Source: G963701675 sp963701675
GTDB taxonomy: Bacteria > Planctomycetota > Planctomycetia > Gemmatales > Gemmataceae
Direction of reading: 5' to 3'
Assembly: GCA_963701675.1 (NCBI GenBank)
Contig: OY969623.1
Location: forward strand, 7,316,001 to 7,380,000
DNA: 64,000 nucleotides
A model generated the notes under the pieces. The model was not told the origin of the DNA and did no database searches. It saw nothing but the letters and a program-made list of their open reading frames with translations. The translations under genes were made by a program, and so were the position numbers. Shown here piece by piece: positions 55,354-64,000 of this stretch. How positions within the stretch are numbered: the stretch's first letter is position 1; each line of letters opens with the position of its first letter.

Positions 55354-58234
55354 ATGACAATTGACTCGCGCATATTGAACTTGGTCGATCGCTGGGATTT
55401 GGCGCGAGAGCAAGGCCAAAGCCTGACACCGGAAGAGCTTTGCCGTGAATGCCCAGAATTGATTCCCGAGGTCAATCGGCGAATCGAAGCCTTATTATCG
55501 CTGAGTCAGAACTTCTCTACGGGATCTCATGCAGAAAAACCAATCTCAGACAGGTCAGAATGTCGGCCTCAGGCGACCTCCACTCCAACGCTAAAGATGC
55601 CACCGGATGCGCGCTATCAAGTGCGAGACTTCTACAAAAAAGGAGGTCTGGGGGAAGTTTACCGCGGTTTCGACACCGAACTAGGGCGCGAAGTAGCGTT
55701 GAAGCGGATTCAGAAACATTGCGCCGATAATCCGGAAAGCGTGATGCGTTTTGTAAGAGAGGCCGAGCTTACCAGTTACCTCGATCATCCTGGTATCGTG
55801 CCAATCCACGGACTCGTGCGCGATGTCGACGGGCAGCCGGTGTATGCAATGCGCTTTATCGACGGCAGCACTTTCAAGCAAGTCATCGAGAAGTTTTATG
55901 AAGGGGATAAAGCTCCCGACCGTGATCCGGGCAAACGTTCGCTTGCTTTTCGTGAGCTCCTCAGCCGCTTCATGGTTGTATGCAACACCGTGGAATTTGC
56001 GCACAAGCGAGGCATCATTCACCGAGACTTGAAACCGGCCAACATCATGGTAGGCCCGGACGATGAGACACTCGTTGTTGACTGGGGTTTGGCTAAGCTG
56101 TTTCGCCGAGCAAACCAAAAAACGAACGACGCTAACGGCATGATTTCAGATATTACAACTTTGGAAGGGCAAGAAACCCAGCCTGGCCACGGAATCGGCA
56201 CACCGGCCTATATGAGCCCGGAACAGAGTGCAGGCCAATGGGATCAGGTAGGATCCGCCTCGGACATTTTCAGCCTTGGTGCCACGTTATTCGACATCCT
56301 AGGCCGAGGCATATCCGATAACGAGCAAGAAGCGGGAGACGGTAAGGCAGTTCCTACACGGGCAGGGAAAGTTCCGCTTCCCCTAGATGCAATTCGGCAG
56401 AAGGCGATGGCGCTGAAACCTGAGGATCGGTATCCCACGGCGAAGGCGCTAGCCCAGGACGTGGAGCATTGGCTGGCAGGCGAGCCGGTTACAGCATACC
56501 GGGAACCTTGGATCGATCGAACCAATCGTTGGGCGCGACGGCACCGAACGCTGGTGGTGGGTATTGCGGCGCTGCTGGTAACAGCGCTGGTGGCGCTCGC
56601 CATCGGCTACATCGTCGTACACCGCGAGCAGCTGCGAACGGAAGCTGCTCGGGCTGCTGAGGCAAAGCGGCGCCAGCAAGCGCGGCAAGCATTCGATGTC
56701 GTCTCCTTTAGGGTCATCGAGGACTGGTTGGGAAAACAAAAAGAACTAACAACCGAGCATAAGGCTTTTCTGGAAAGGATATTAGCATTTCATGAGCAAT
56801 TCGCCGCGGATACTGGCCAAGACCAAGCAGAGCGTAATGGACTCGCAGCGTTACATCTCACTATCGGGAATATCCAGTCGCTTTTGGGGCGAACCGTGGA
56901 GGCAGAGGCGGCTTACCGGCGAGGTTGTGAGGTATGGGAGCATCTTGTCGCCGACTTTCCTACCGTGACCGAATACCGCCAGCGCTTGGCCCACAGTTAT
57001 GACAACCTTGGAGGTCTCCACTATAACCTCGACCGCATGCCAGACGCTGAGGCCGCCTTCCGCAAGGTATTGGAGGTTCGCAGGCAACTGGCAGCGGATT
57101 TCCCTACTTATCCCGAATACCGTCACGATCTAGGAAACATTCACAACAACTTGGGTGCGCTCTTGCACTATACGGGCCGGCCCGGTGAGGGCGAGCATCA
57201 CTATCGCGCCGCACTTGCTATTCGACAGCAACTCGCCACAGATTCTCCGACCGAGGTCGAGCACCGCCAGCTACTGGCACAAAGCTACGGCAACCTAGGT
57301 ATTATCCTCGCCGAAACCGGCAAGCCTCACGACGCCGAGGTCGCGATTCGCGAGGCGCTCGCTGTACGTAAACAGTTAGCCGCCGACTTTCCCTCCGATA
57401 GCTATCATCGCAGAGATCTAGCGTTTTGTCATAACAACCTGGGAAAGATGCTAGGCGATACTGGCCGACCGGATGACGCCGAAGTCGAACATTGCGCTGC
57501 CCTGGCGATTCAAAAGCAACTGGCTGCGGAATTCCCTTCAGTACCCGAACATCGCCGAAACCTAGCGGTTACCTTCAATAACCTTGGGCGGCTTTTTCGT
57601 GCGACTGGTCGGCTTCCCGACGCGGAGATGTCTGTTCGCAATGCCCTGAAGTTGCGTATGCAGTTGGTTGCCGATTTCCCCGCCATGCCCGAATACCATG
57701 ATCAGGTGGCCCGCAGCCAGGCGTCTTTGGCGATCACGCTCATCGAAGTGGCTGATGTGAATCCCGACCGGAAACTCCTGAATGAAGCACTTGAACTACT
57801 GCAAAATGCAGCCGAGCACCACCAGGTGGCCCTCACGACGAATCCCCGGAGTCATGTTTACCGCGAATCGTGGCGAAATAATCGACAAAACCTGTCATTG
57901 CTACGTTTGAAGCTGGGCCAGCATGTTCCGGCGTCAGATGCGGCTGCCGAACTAATTCAGGCTGCGATCGAACCTATGAAAGACTTCTACGATGCTGCTT
58001 CCCTCCTCGCGCGCTGCGCGGCTGGCCGAGCAGGACGCCAACCTCCCCGAATCCGAACGGGCCAATGTCGCCCGACCCTACGCCGACCGAGCGATGGCAG
58101 TCCTTCAACAGGCCGTTCAAAATGGGTACAAAGACATACCACACCTAAGACAGGACATGCATCTCGATTCCATTCGGGATCGCGAAGACTTTCGAAATCT
58201 GATCAGCGAATTGGAAAAGAATCAGAAACCATGA
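55354..58234 (+). CDS. Ser/Thr protein kinase with TPR domain (frameshifted near 58005)
   Basis: ATG 55354 has GGGAGAA upstream. The Hanks-type kinase has GGLGEVYRG (about 97), EVALKRIQK, HRDLKPANIM (about 222), VVDWGLAKLF (DWG in place of DFG, seen in many planctomycete kinases) and YMSPEQSAGQ. One membrane helix follows at about 405-425 (VVGIAALLVTALVALAIGYI). About seven TPRs follow (AEAAYRRGCEVWEHLVADFP, AEAAFRKVLEVRRQLAADFP, AEVAIREALAVRKQLAADFP). Near 58005 the natural sequence moves to the frame reading ARLAEQDANLPESERANVAR, YADRAMAVLQQAVQNGYKDI and REDFRNLISELEKNQKP, stop 58232-58234. The other frame stays open to 58380 but is not protein-like. Expected partner of the sigma factor just upstream. 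Confidence 0.85.
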
Positions 58235-58384
58235 TCGTTAGTGCCATAGGGGAGCGATCGGTGAAATGGATCAGCGACTTTTGGACTCACACGTGTACAG
58301 CGGAATTGGCAAAGGATTGCACGTCGATCCAACAAAGACAATTCGGACACGCGCACAGTCCTTCTTTCGCCCCAGAGTGACCTC

Positions 58385-58882
58385 GTGACGAACCTAAATC
58401 AAATCGACGGACATGAGCCTCGCTTTCTCGACGATTTGCATGTTGGAGATCGATTCACAAGCGACAAGCATCTCATCGACGAGGAGCAGATAACGGCTTT
58501 CGAAAAGCAGTTCGATCCCCAGCCGTTTCATCTTGATGCCGCGGTCGCAAAAGACAGCATGTTCCGAGGACTAGTCGCAAGCGGCTGGCACACGGCAGCG
58601 ATCACGATGCGGCTTTTGGTGACAAGCGGCTTGCCGATTTCTGGCGGGCTTATCGGGGCCGGCGGAGAAATCACCTGGCCCAAGCCGACTAGACCGGGTG
58701 ATGTCCTCCACGTCGAGAGCGAAGTCCTTGAACTTAAACCGTCACGATCGCACCCGGAACGTGGCATGGTGGCGGTCCGATGTGAGACCCGAAACCAACT
58801 CGGCGAAACCGTCCAGATCCTTGTCGCCAAACTCGTTGTCCCGCGCCGACCGAACGCGGGGCAAAATCCAGTACAAGTTTAG
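58385..58882 (+). CDS. MaoC-like dehydratase (hotdog fold), 165 aa
   Basis: Starts at GTG 58385. Hotdog-fold pattern: LDDLHVGDRFTSDKHLIDEE, then ITAFEKQFDPQPFHLDAAVA. FDPQPFHLD matches the MaoC motif with catalytic Asp and His, followed by FRGLVASGWHTAAITMRLL. The C-terminal strands are TWPKPTRPGDVLHVESEVLE and GMVAVRCETRNQLGE. Such proteins hydrate enoyl-CoA thioesters or act as generic (R)-hydratases. The preceding kinase ends 150 bases upstream; the OsmC gene follows closely on the same strand. Confidence 0.85.
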   Translation: MTNLNQIDGHEPRFLDDLHVGDRFTSDKHLIDEEQITAFEKQFDPQPFHLDAAVAKDSMFRGLVASGWHTAAITMRLLVTSGLPISGGLIGAGGEITWPKPTRPGDVLHVESEVLELKPSRSHPERGMVAVRCETRNQLGETVQILVAKLVVPRRPNAGQNPVQV

Positions 58883-58903
58883 TCACGAATGAAAGGAGAC
58901 TTT

Positions 58904-59332
58904 ATGCCGACCCACAAAGCAGAAGCAGAATGGAAAGGTAATCTGGCCCAAGGCAGCGGACGGCTGAAAGTCGGAAGCGGCGCCTTCGATGGCCCCTATT
59001 CGTTTAAGTCACGATTTGAAGAAGGCCAATCGGCCACAAATCCTGAAGAGCTTATCGGCGCGGCCCACGCCGGTTGCTTCACGATGGCCTTGACTGCCCA
59101 ACTTTCGCGCGCGAACGTAACGCCGACCCGCATTCACACTGTTGCAAAAGTGAAACTGGAAAAGGTCGGAGACGCGTTTGCCATCACGAGAATCGACCTT
59201 GAGACAGAGGCCGAAATTCCCGGCATCAATGATGCCACTTTTCAAAAACAGGCCCTAGACGCGAAACAAAACTGCCCCGTCTCGAAGGCACTTAGAGGCA
59301 CCGAGATTCATCTAAACGCGAAACTGGTATAA
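58904..59332 (+). CDS. osmC: OsmC-family peroxiredoxin
   Basis: Start ATG 58904 (MPTHKAEAEWKGNLAQGSGR) is supported by AAAGGAG just upstream; an ATG at 58889 would place that site inside the gene. The two redox cysteines of OsmC are present: AAHAGCFTMALT and KQNCPVSKALRG. TNPEELIGAAHAGC and the terminal strand TEIHLNAKLV complete the family pattern. It reduces organic hydroperoxides. Length (142 residues) is normal. Confidence 0.92.
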   Translation: MPTHKAEAEWKGNLAQGSGRLKVGSGAFDGPYSFKSRFEEGQSATNPEELIGAAHAGCFTMALTAQLSRANVTPTRIHTVAKVKLEKVGDAFAITRIDLETEAEIPGINDATFQKQALDAKQNCPVSKALRGTEIHLNAKLV

Positions 59333-59380
59333 GCGGCGCCGCGAGCTCGGCCAATCACGACTCGTTTGGAGTAGATAACC

Positions 59381-60505
59381 GTGAAGTACTTTTCGAGTGC
59401 CTTGATCCTTGCGCTTGCCGTCGGGTCTACGTTCTTTGGCAGCATTTCGGACAGGAACTCGAATACGCCGTCGCCACAAGAAACCGAGGACCGCCGCTGG
59501 TTCTGGTTACTACTCTTTGACGGTGAAAGCACGTTCGGCTGGCACATCGATGGCGAAGCCCAAGTGAAAGATGGCGAATTGATATTGGGGGGCGCAAAGC
59601 CGACGACGGCGACGTTCAACACGCGGTTCGGATATGGCAATCTCCGCTTCGATGCCCTGACCGATGATGCAAAGGATGCATTATTGACCATCAACGCTTA
59701 TAAGGAGAGACCATTCATACATGTGGCTCCGAAGACAGAAAAAGGATGGCATCAGTTCTCCGCCCAAGTGGAACCTAACGACATTAGCGTTTGGGCACGA
59801 GGCACCAAAGGATTTGGTGTCCAGGGTGACTTCGCTCCGTCGACTACGATTGCCTTTCACGTCCCTGCCGAGCAAAAGCTTGTGCTTCGCGACCTGCGGT
59901 ACTGGTGTCGCCATCTTGAGCCGATCTTTAACGGCACGGATTTCACTGGTTGGAAACCGTTCAAGGGCGAAACCAAGCGGGAGGCGTCGAAGTTTGCGGT
60001 GACGGATAACGGCGAGATCCGCCTCACCGACGGCCCGGGCGATCTGCAAACCGATAAGCAGTTCGACAACTTCGTGCTGCAACTGGATTGCAAGACCAAC
60101 GGGAAGTGGAGCAATAGCGGAGTCTTCTTTCGCTGCATTCCAGGCCAGTACCAGAATGGATATGAGGCCCAGATCCATAACCGTTACAAGGAAAACGACC
60201 CTACGAAGCCCGCGGATTACGGCACCGGCGGGATCTACCGCCGGGTGCCGGCCCGCAAGGTTATCAGCAATGACAATGAGTGGTTCACTCTTACCGTTGT
60301 CGCGGACGGTCCACACATCTCCACCTGGGTGAACGACTATCAGGTGGTCGACTGGACGGATGACCGCAAGCCGGCCGAGAATCCACGGAACGGGCTGCGG
60401 ACCACCAAAGGCCACCTTTCCATCCAGGGACACGACCCGAGCACAGATCTATTGTTCCGCAACATACGGGTTTCCGAGCTGCCGGTGAGAAAAAAAGAGA
60501 ACTGA
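59381..60505 (+). CDS. Secreted DUF1080 (3-keto-disaccharide hydrolase-type) protein, 374 aa
   Basis: Starts at GTG 59381 with signal peptide KYFSSALILALAVGSTFFGS. The second domain (about 190-370) is a clear DUF1080 jelly roll: PIFNGTDFTGWKPF, NFVLQLDCKTNGKWSNSGVF, GYEAQIHNRYKENDPTKPAD, DPSTDLLFRNIRVSELP. The first half (LLFDGESTFGWHIDGEAQVK, GELILGGAKPTTATFNTRFG) is a more diverged copy, so the protein has two such domains. Members are abundant in planctomycetes and act on polysaccharides or their oxidised disaccharides. The gene is intact. Confidence 0.85.
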   Translation: MKYFSSALILALAVGSTFFGSISDRNSNTPSPQETEDRRWFWLLLFDGESTFGWHIDGEAQVKDGELILGGAKPTTATFNTRFGYGNLRFDALTDDAKDALLTINAYKERPFIHVAPKTEKGWHQFSAQVEPNDISVWARGTKGFGVQGDFAPSTTIAFHVPAEQKLVLRDLRYWCRHLEPIFNGTDFTGWKPFKGETKREASKFAVTDNGEIRLTDGPGDLQTDKQFDNFVLQLDCKTNGKWSNSGVFFRCIPGQYQNGYEAQIHNRYKENDPTKPADYGTGGIYRRVPARKVISNDNEWFTLTVVADGPHISTWVNDYQVVDWTDDRKPAENPRNGLRTTKGHLSIQGHDPSTDLLFRNIRVSELPVRKKEN

Positions 60506-60768
60506 AGCTCTAGCGGGGGACTTATGACAGCAACGCGAACAAATCATTGAAGCGATCGCGGTCGCTTCTCTAGGATTCGTAATAACCATCGTACCTTTAG
60601 AGAGCCGGCGAACTAGAAACTTCAAGTCGCTTGAAGAAAGTTCTTGCTCTCCAGGTTGTGGCAGGATCGCGTCCGTGCGTAGTCGATCGTCGCCTCCAGG
60701 TTTGTTTTTTGGGGGAACTAATGACAGCTAAGTCACCGTGGGCATACTGCCTGATGAGGAGTCGTGTG

Positions 60769-61947
60769 ATGCCAAATCTCTGCACTCTGCCCGGAGCATC
60801 GGGATTATTCCTCTTACTCAGTGCCTGCTTTGCAAACGCCAAGGATCCGGTTCAAGAGTGTCCTGTGCAAACGAGGACGACGGAAATTCACTTCAAATCG
60901 CGCGACGGCCACGAGATGTTCGGCAAGCTGACATTACCGGCGTCCGGTTCACCCCGCGCCATCGTGATTTCAGTGCAGACCGCGGAGGGAGCCACGGTGG
61001 ACCAGAAACGGCGGAAGGGCCGCGATGAAACTTTCAATTACTACGATCTCTACCGTGAAAAGCTGCCTGCCATGAAGGTCGGGTTCTTCAGCTACGAAGG
61101 CCGCGGCATTCGCATGGGGGATAAACCGCCGCGGTTCGAGAAAGTCGATTGGGACGTCTACAACACCAGCACGCTCGAAAACAAAGTGAGCGACGCCCTC
61201 AGCGCCATTGAGGTGATACAGAAGCAATCCGGCCTTGAGTCAACTCCAATCTGGTTGATGGGTGCGAGCGAATCGACCTTGCTCGCCGCCGAGACGGCGT
61301 CTCGTGCGCCCAAGTGCGTGGCGGGTCTGGTGCTGTATGGCGTGCTGGCCACGAACATGCGTGAGAACTTCAAGTACATCATGAGCGATGGGGCTTTTCT
61401 GAATTACCGAATCTATTTCGACACCGATGAGGACGGCAAGATCTCCAAAGAGGAATTTGAGACCGATGCAAAGAAATACCGCGTGAATGTGCTCAAGAAT
61501 GCGCCGTTCATGGCTATCGACCGCAATGGAGATGGCTGGTTCGCCGTCGAAGACATGCGCATTTTGACCAAGCTCTATCTGGAAGCTATCGATTCCGAAA
61601 ACTTCGAGGTCTTGCAGCGCTGGGCCAAGACTTCGGCTGCCGTGGTTGTCCCGAAGGATTGGTTTAAAGATCATTTCGCCCACAAGCCGATCTGGGCATT
61701 CCTATCGACGCTGGATATTCCCGTCGGCTGCTTTCACGGAGCACTCGACACGAACACGCCCATCGCCGCCGTCAGGAAACTAGAAGAGGAAGCGAAGAAG
61801 GCCGGGAAATCGAAGATGCAGTTTTCCTATTTCGACAACCTGGATCACACGCTAAATGTCGGCGAATACTTCACCAGGGGCAAACTGCCCGCCGGCCACG
61901 AGGCGATCTTCGCGTTCATCAAGACACACGTAGATGGCGTACGGTAA
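60769..61947 (+). CDS. Secreted alpha/beta hydrolase with inserted EF-hands, 392 aa
   Basis: Start ATG 60769 is chosen because AGGAG lies seven bases upstream and a signal peptide follows (LCTLPGASGLFLLLSACFAN); other in-frame starts lie further upstream. Alpha/beta-hydrolase features: RAIVISVQTAEGATVDQ, the nucleophile elbow WLMGASESTLLAAE (G-A-S-E-S), PVGCFHGALDTNTP with the acid residue, and NLDHTLNVGEY with the His. Between core strands there are two EF-hand calcium loops, DTDEDGKISKEE and DRNGDGWFAVED, at the place of the lid. Calcium may thus control access to the active site (inference). Confidence 0.8.
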   Translation: MPNLCTLPGASGLFLLLSACFANAKDPVQECPVQTRTTEIHFKSRDGHEMFGKLTLPASGSPRAIVISVQTAEGATVDQKRRKGRDETFNYYDLYREKLPAMKVGFFSYEGRGIRMGDKPPRFEKVDWDVYNTSTLENKVSDALSAIEVIQKQSGLESTPIWLMGASESTLLAAETASRAPKCVAGLVLYGVLATNMRENFKYIMSDGAFLNYRIYFDTDEDGKISKEEFETDAKKYRVNVLKNAPFMAIDRNGDGWFAVEDMRILTKLYLEAIDSENFEVLQRWAKTSAAVVVPKDWFKDHFAHKPIWAFLSTLDIPVGCFHGALDTNTPIAAVRKLEEEAKKAGKSKMQFSYFDNLDHTLNVGEYFTRGKLPAGHEAIFAFIKTHVDGVR

Positions 61948-62377
61948 AAGAACTGTGCGCCGTGCAAAGACGGCGATTCCCTGTGAGTCGAATCTCACCC
62001 GGCGACGGGTCGCTCCAGCCGGAAGCAATCGGAGCGGCGGAGGAGGTAACAAATCCGTCGAAGCCTCTGATGAAGCGAGTTACCTAGGTGACTCAGCAAG
62101 CAGGCAGGCCGAAACGCGAAGTGAACACCGAGCAGGCCTCGAAATACCGAAGATGCAAGAGCCGACCTGGCAGTTTTTCAGGGAAGGCCGCCGTCGTCTG
62201 GGGAAGAAGCGACAAACGCACCCAGCGATCTTGCCGGGGTAGTGGTGTCGGCATGTCTGTATTTGGGAATCGACCGTAACACGGGAAGCCCTTGCGGTGA
62301 GAGCGCGTGACTCTCAACCGGACGCTCGCGAGAGACAGGCCGGGCCGTCAAGGGTGGCGGAGAGGCCCGTACGAGCT

Positions 62378-63790
62378 ATGAAGCCGGGTAATGCCGGTGG
62401 AGCAAAGGGGCCTCAGTTCAAGGACAACGTCCGAAGTGGCGACAGCCAGGAGATTGGCGTGAGCCTAACACCTCCACCAACGGTTGAGAAGCTACAGAAG
62501 GCGTTACACGCGAAAGCGAAGGGATGTCCCCAGTATCAGTTCTATGCCCTTTACGACAAGATTTACCGAGCGGATGTGCTGGAACACGCCTACCGCATCA
62601 GCCGAGCCAATGGCGGTGCGCCGGGAGTGGATGGCCAAACGTTCGAGGACATCGAGGCGTATGGACAAGAACGATGGCTGCGGGAACTGGCGGAGGAATT
62701 TCGAACCTACCGGTATCGGCCGGAGGCCGTGCGACGGGTGCACATCCCCAAGCCCGGTCAACCCGGCCGGAGCCGTCCGCTAGGCATTCCAACGGTGAAA
62801 ACTCGGGTGCTCATGACGGCGGCAACGCTCGTTCTCGAACCTATCTTCGAGGCGGACTTGCAGCCGGAACAGTATGCGTACCGGCGGGATCGTGGCGCGT
62901 TGGACGCGGTAGGCCACGTCTACCGGCTACTCAAGGCACGACATTGGGAGGTTATTGACGCCGATTTGTCCGGGTACTTCGACGGAATTCCGCATGCGGC
63001 GCTTTTGAAATCGGTGGCGCGGCGCATCAGCGATCGGCACGTGTTACGGCTGATCAAACGATGGCTCCAAGCTCCGGTGGAAGAAACCGACGACCGCGGA
63101 TGCCGACAACGAACGACCCGCAATAAGGACGAAGGTCGTGGCTGTCCGCAAGGGGCTCCGATCTCACCTTTGTTGAGTAATCTCTACATGCGTCGATTCG
63201 TCTTGGGTTGGAAGCTCATGGGACACGAGCAGCGACTTCGGGCCAAGATCGTCAACTACGCGGATGATCTCGTAATCTGCTGTCAAGGCACTGCGACGCA
63301 GGCGCTGGCAGCAATGCACGAGATGATGCGCCGCTTGCAGTTGACCGTCAATGACCAGAAGACGCACATCTGCCGCTTGCCTGAGGGAACGTTCGATTTT
63401 CTGGGGTACACGTTCGGGCGTTGCTATTCGATGCAGACGGGCTTTCGCTTCATCGGCCAACGTCCGTCGAATCAAGCGATTCGTTCCTTGTGCGAACGGA
63501 TGCGCATCGAGACCCGCGCCGCGACGTGGACCAAGGATGTATCGGTCATCGTTACGCGGCTGAACCAAATGCTCCGGGGCTGGGCCAATTATTTTTGCCT
63601 GGGACCCGTGAGCAACGCGTATCGGCACGTGACGAATCATGCCCGACAACGCCTTCGTCTATGGTTATGCCGAAAACACGAGCGACCCGGCATGGGATAT
63701 ACACGCTATCCCGACCCCTACTTGCATGCCGAGTTGGGATTGATCTCCCTACGCCTCGTGGATCGGAACGTCCCGTGGGCCCAAGCGTGA
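62378..63790 (+). CDS. ltrA: Group II intron-encoded reverse transcriptase/maturase
   Basis: ATG 62378 (MKPGNAGGAKGPQFKDNVRS) is preferred to GTG 62297. Reverse transcriptase blocks are in order: GAPGVDGQTFEDIEAYG (RT1), IPKPGQPGRSRPLGIPTVKT (RT2), YAYRRDRGALDAVGHVYRLL (RT3), DADLSGYFDGIPHAALL (RT4), RGCPQGAPISPLLSNLYMRR, and the catalytic YADD in IVNYADDLVICC (RT5). The maturase (X) domain ends with LNQMLRGWANYFCLGPVSNA. No HNH endonuclease domain is visible. All active-site residues are present, so the enzyme is probably functional in splicing and retrohoming. Confidence 0.92.
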   Translation: MKPGNAGGAKGPQFKDNVRSGDSQEIGVSLTPPPTVEKLQKALHAKAKGCPQYQFYALYDKIYRADVLEHAYRISRANGGAPGVDGQTFEDIEAYGQERWLRELAEEFRTYRYRPEAVRRVHIPKPGQPGRSRPLGIPTVKTRVLMTAATLVLEPIFEADLQPEQYAYRRDRGALDAVGHVYRLLKARHWEVIDADLSGYFDGIPHAALLKSVARRISDRHVLRLIKRWLQAPVEETDDRGCRQRTTRNKDEGRGCPQGAPISPLLSNLYMRRFVLGWKLMGHEQRLRAKIVNYADDLVICCQGTATQALAAMHEMMRRLQLTVNDQKTHICRLPEGTFDFLGYTFGRCYSMQTGFRFIGQRPSNQAIRSLCERMRIETRAATWTKDVSVIVTRLNQMLRGWANYFCLGPVSNAYRHVTNHARQRLRLWLCRKHERPGMGYTRYPDPYLHAELGLISLRLVDRNVPWAQA

Positions 63791-63802
63791 TTCCTTGTCC
63801 GA

Positions 63803-63837
63803 GAGCCGGATGCGGGAAATCTGCCTGTCCGGTTCGA
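63803..63837 (+). ncRNA. Group II intron domain V (catalytic)
   Basis: Hairpin from GAGCCGGATGCGGGAAATCT to TGTCCGGTTCGA, with the catalytic AGC near its 5' side and arms GAGCCGGA/TCCGGTTC. It lies 13 bases past the maturase stop. After the intron end (about 63950) only 50 bases remain in the window, with nothing identifiable. Confidence 0.8.
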
Positions 63838-64000
63838 CGAGCGGGAAGTGGAGACGGAGTATGGCAAGCGGTTCCTGAGCCACAAACGGGGAAACCCTGA
63901 CACGGAAGCAAGCCGAAGCCTAACCCACCGCGCCACTTCTCGACTCTACCGGCCGATGCGCAAGCAGGGATCATGATTGAGTTTGCAATCTGCGGCTCTG

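Larger units (their letters stand above)
61955..63950 (+). mobile_element. Group II intron, apparently intact
   Basis: The 5' boundary is GTGCG at 61955, the canonical intron start, eight bases after the hydrolase stop. A structured 5' region of about 420 bases precedes the maturase gene (62378-63790). Domain V lies at 63803-63837 and a final paired stem (GGAAGTGG with CCACTTCT) ends near 63945. The exact 3' base was not determined. The intron sits downstream of a gene, as is common for introns that target terminators. Confidence 0.8.

Noticed and set aside
55354..58380. Kinase C-terminus in the frame ending at 58380
   Set aside because: After about 58005 that frame is low quality, while the neighbouring frame ending at 58234 has the usual C-terminal pattern of this kinase family.

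Overview
The window looks like a planctomycete chromosome. Four signatures support this. (1) Five secreted-protein genes carry the N-terminal LE-x-x-E/D/Q-x-R motif followed by A/P/S (20364, 37696, 45279, 50642, 53785). (2) Two modules pair an ECF sigma factor with a large Ser/Thr kinase that has WD40 or TPR repeats. (3) There are DUF1080, SBBP, BNR-type and HAF-repeat proteins. (4) Transposases and group II introns are dense. No tRNA, rRNA or CRISPR array was seen.

Layout. 0-11.7 kb: a secretin-like surface/secretion gene with a collagen-like MPMMPGGPGQ repeat, followed by small secreted proteins of unknown function, most on the + strand. 12-15.5 kb: a dead DDE transposase next to an IS21-type istAB element. 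15.8-20 kb (- strand): an ECF sigma factor translationally coupled to a kinase with 15 WD40 repeats. 20.3-22.9 kb: a secreted LEQR protein, then a 2OG-Fe(II) oxygenase and a radical SAM/SPASM protein overlapping by ATGA. 22.9-40.5 kb: a mosaic accessory island. It holds transposase, sigma-factor, FG-GAP, group II intron and integrase/ParB debris; two identical IS630 copies in inverted orientation; a MITE; a membrane patatin phospholipase cut in two by one IS630; a TPR/Rossmann-like gene pair; and an alpha/beta-hydrolase gene overlapping a gene for a ribokinase-like, AAA+ and RyR three-domain protein. 40.5-46 kb: a second multi-pass patatin and small secreted proteins. 46-54.5 kb: a TPR protein and large secreted beta-propeller proteins, with duplicated pieces. 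54.7-58.2 kb: the second ECF sigma factor/kinase pair. 58.4-62 kb: ordinary metabolic genes (MaoC-like, OsmC, DUF1080, an EF-hand alpha/beta hydrolase). 62-64 kb: an apparently intact group II intron.

The best candidate for an undescribed system is the hydrolase plus ribokinase-like/AAA+/RyR operon (31600-36218). It sits with phospholipase and TIR-like/TPR genes in an IS-rich island and resembles a nucleotide- or ligand-sensing, membrane-attacking conflict system. A second candidate is the 2OG oxygenase plus radical SAM pair with a Cys/Pro-rich tail.

A caveat for every broken gene: at least a dozen otherwise intact genes carry single-base frame changes, while both IS630 copies and several large genes are clean. 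I cannot tell draft-level indel errors from real decay. I therefore describe such genes as one unit and give the junctions.
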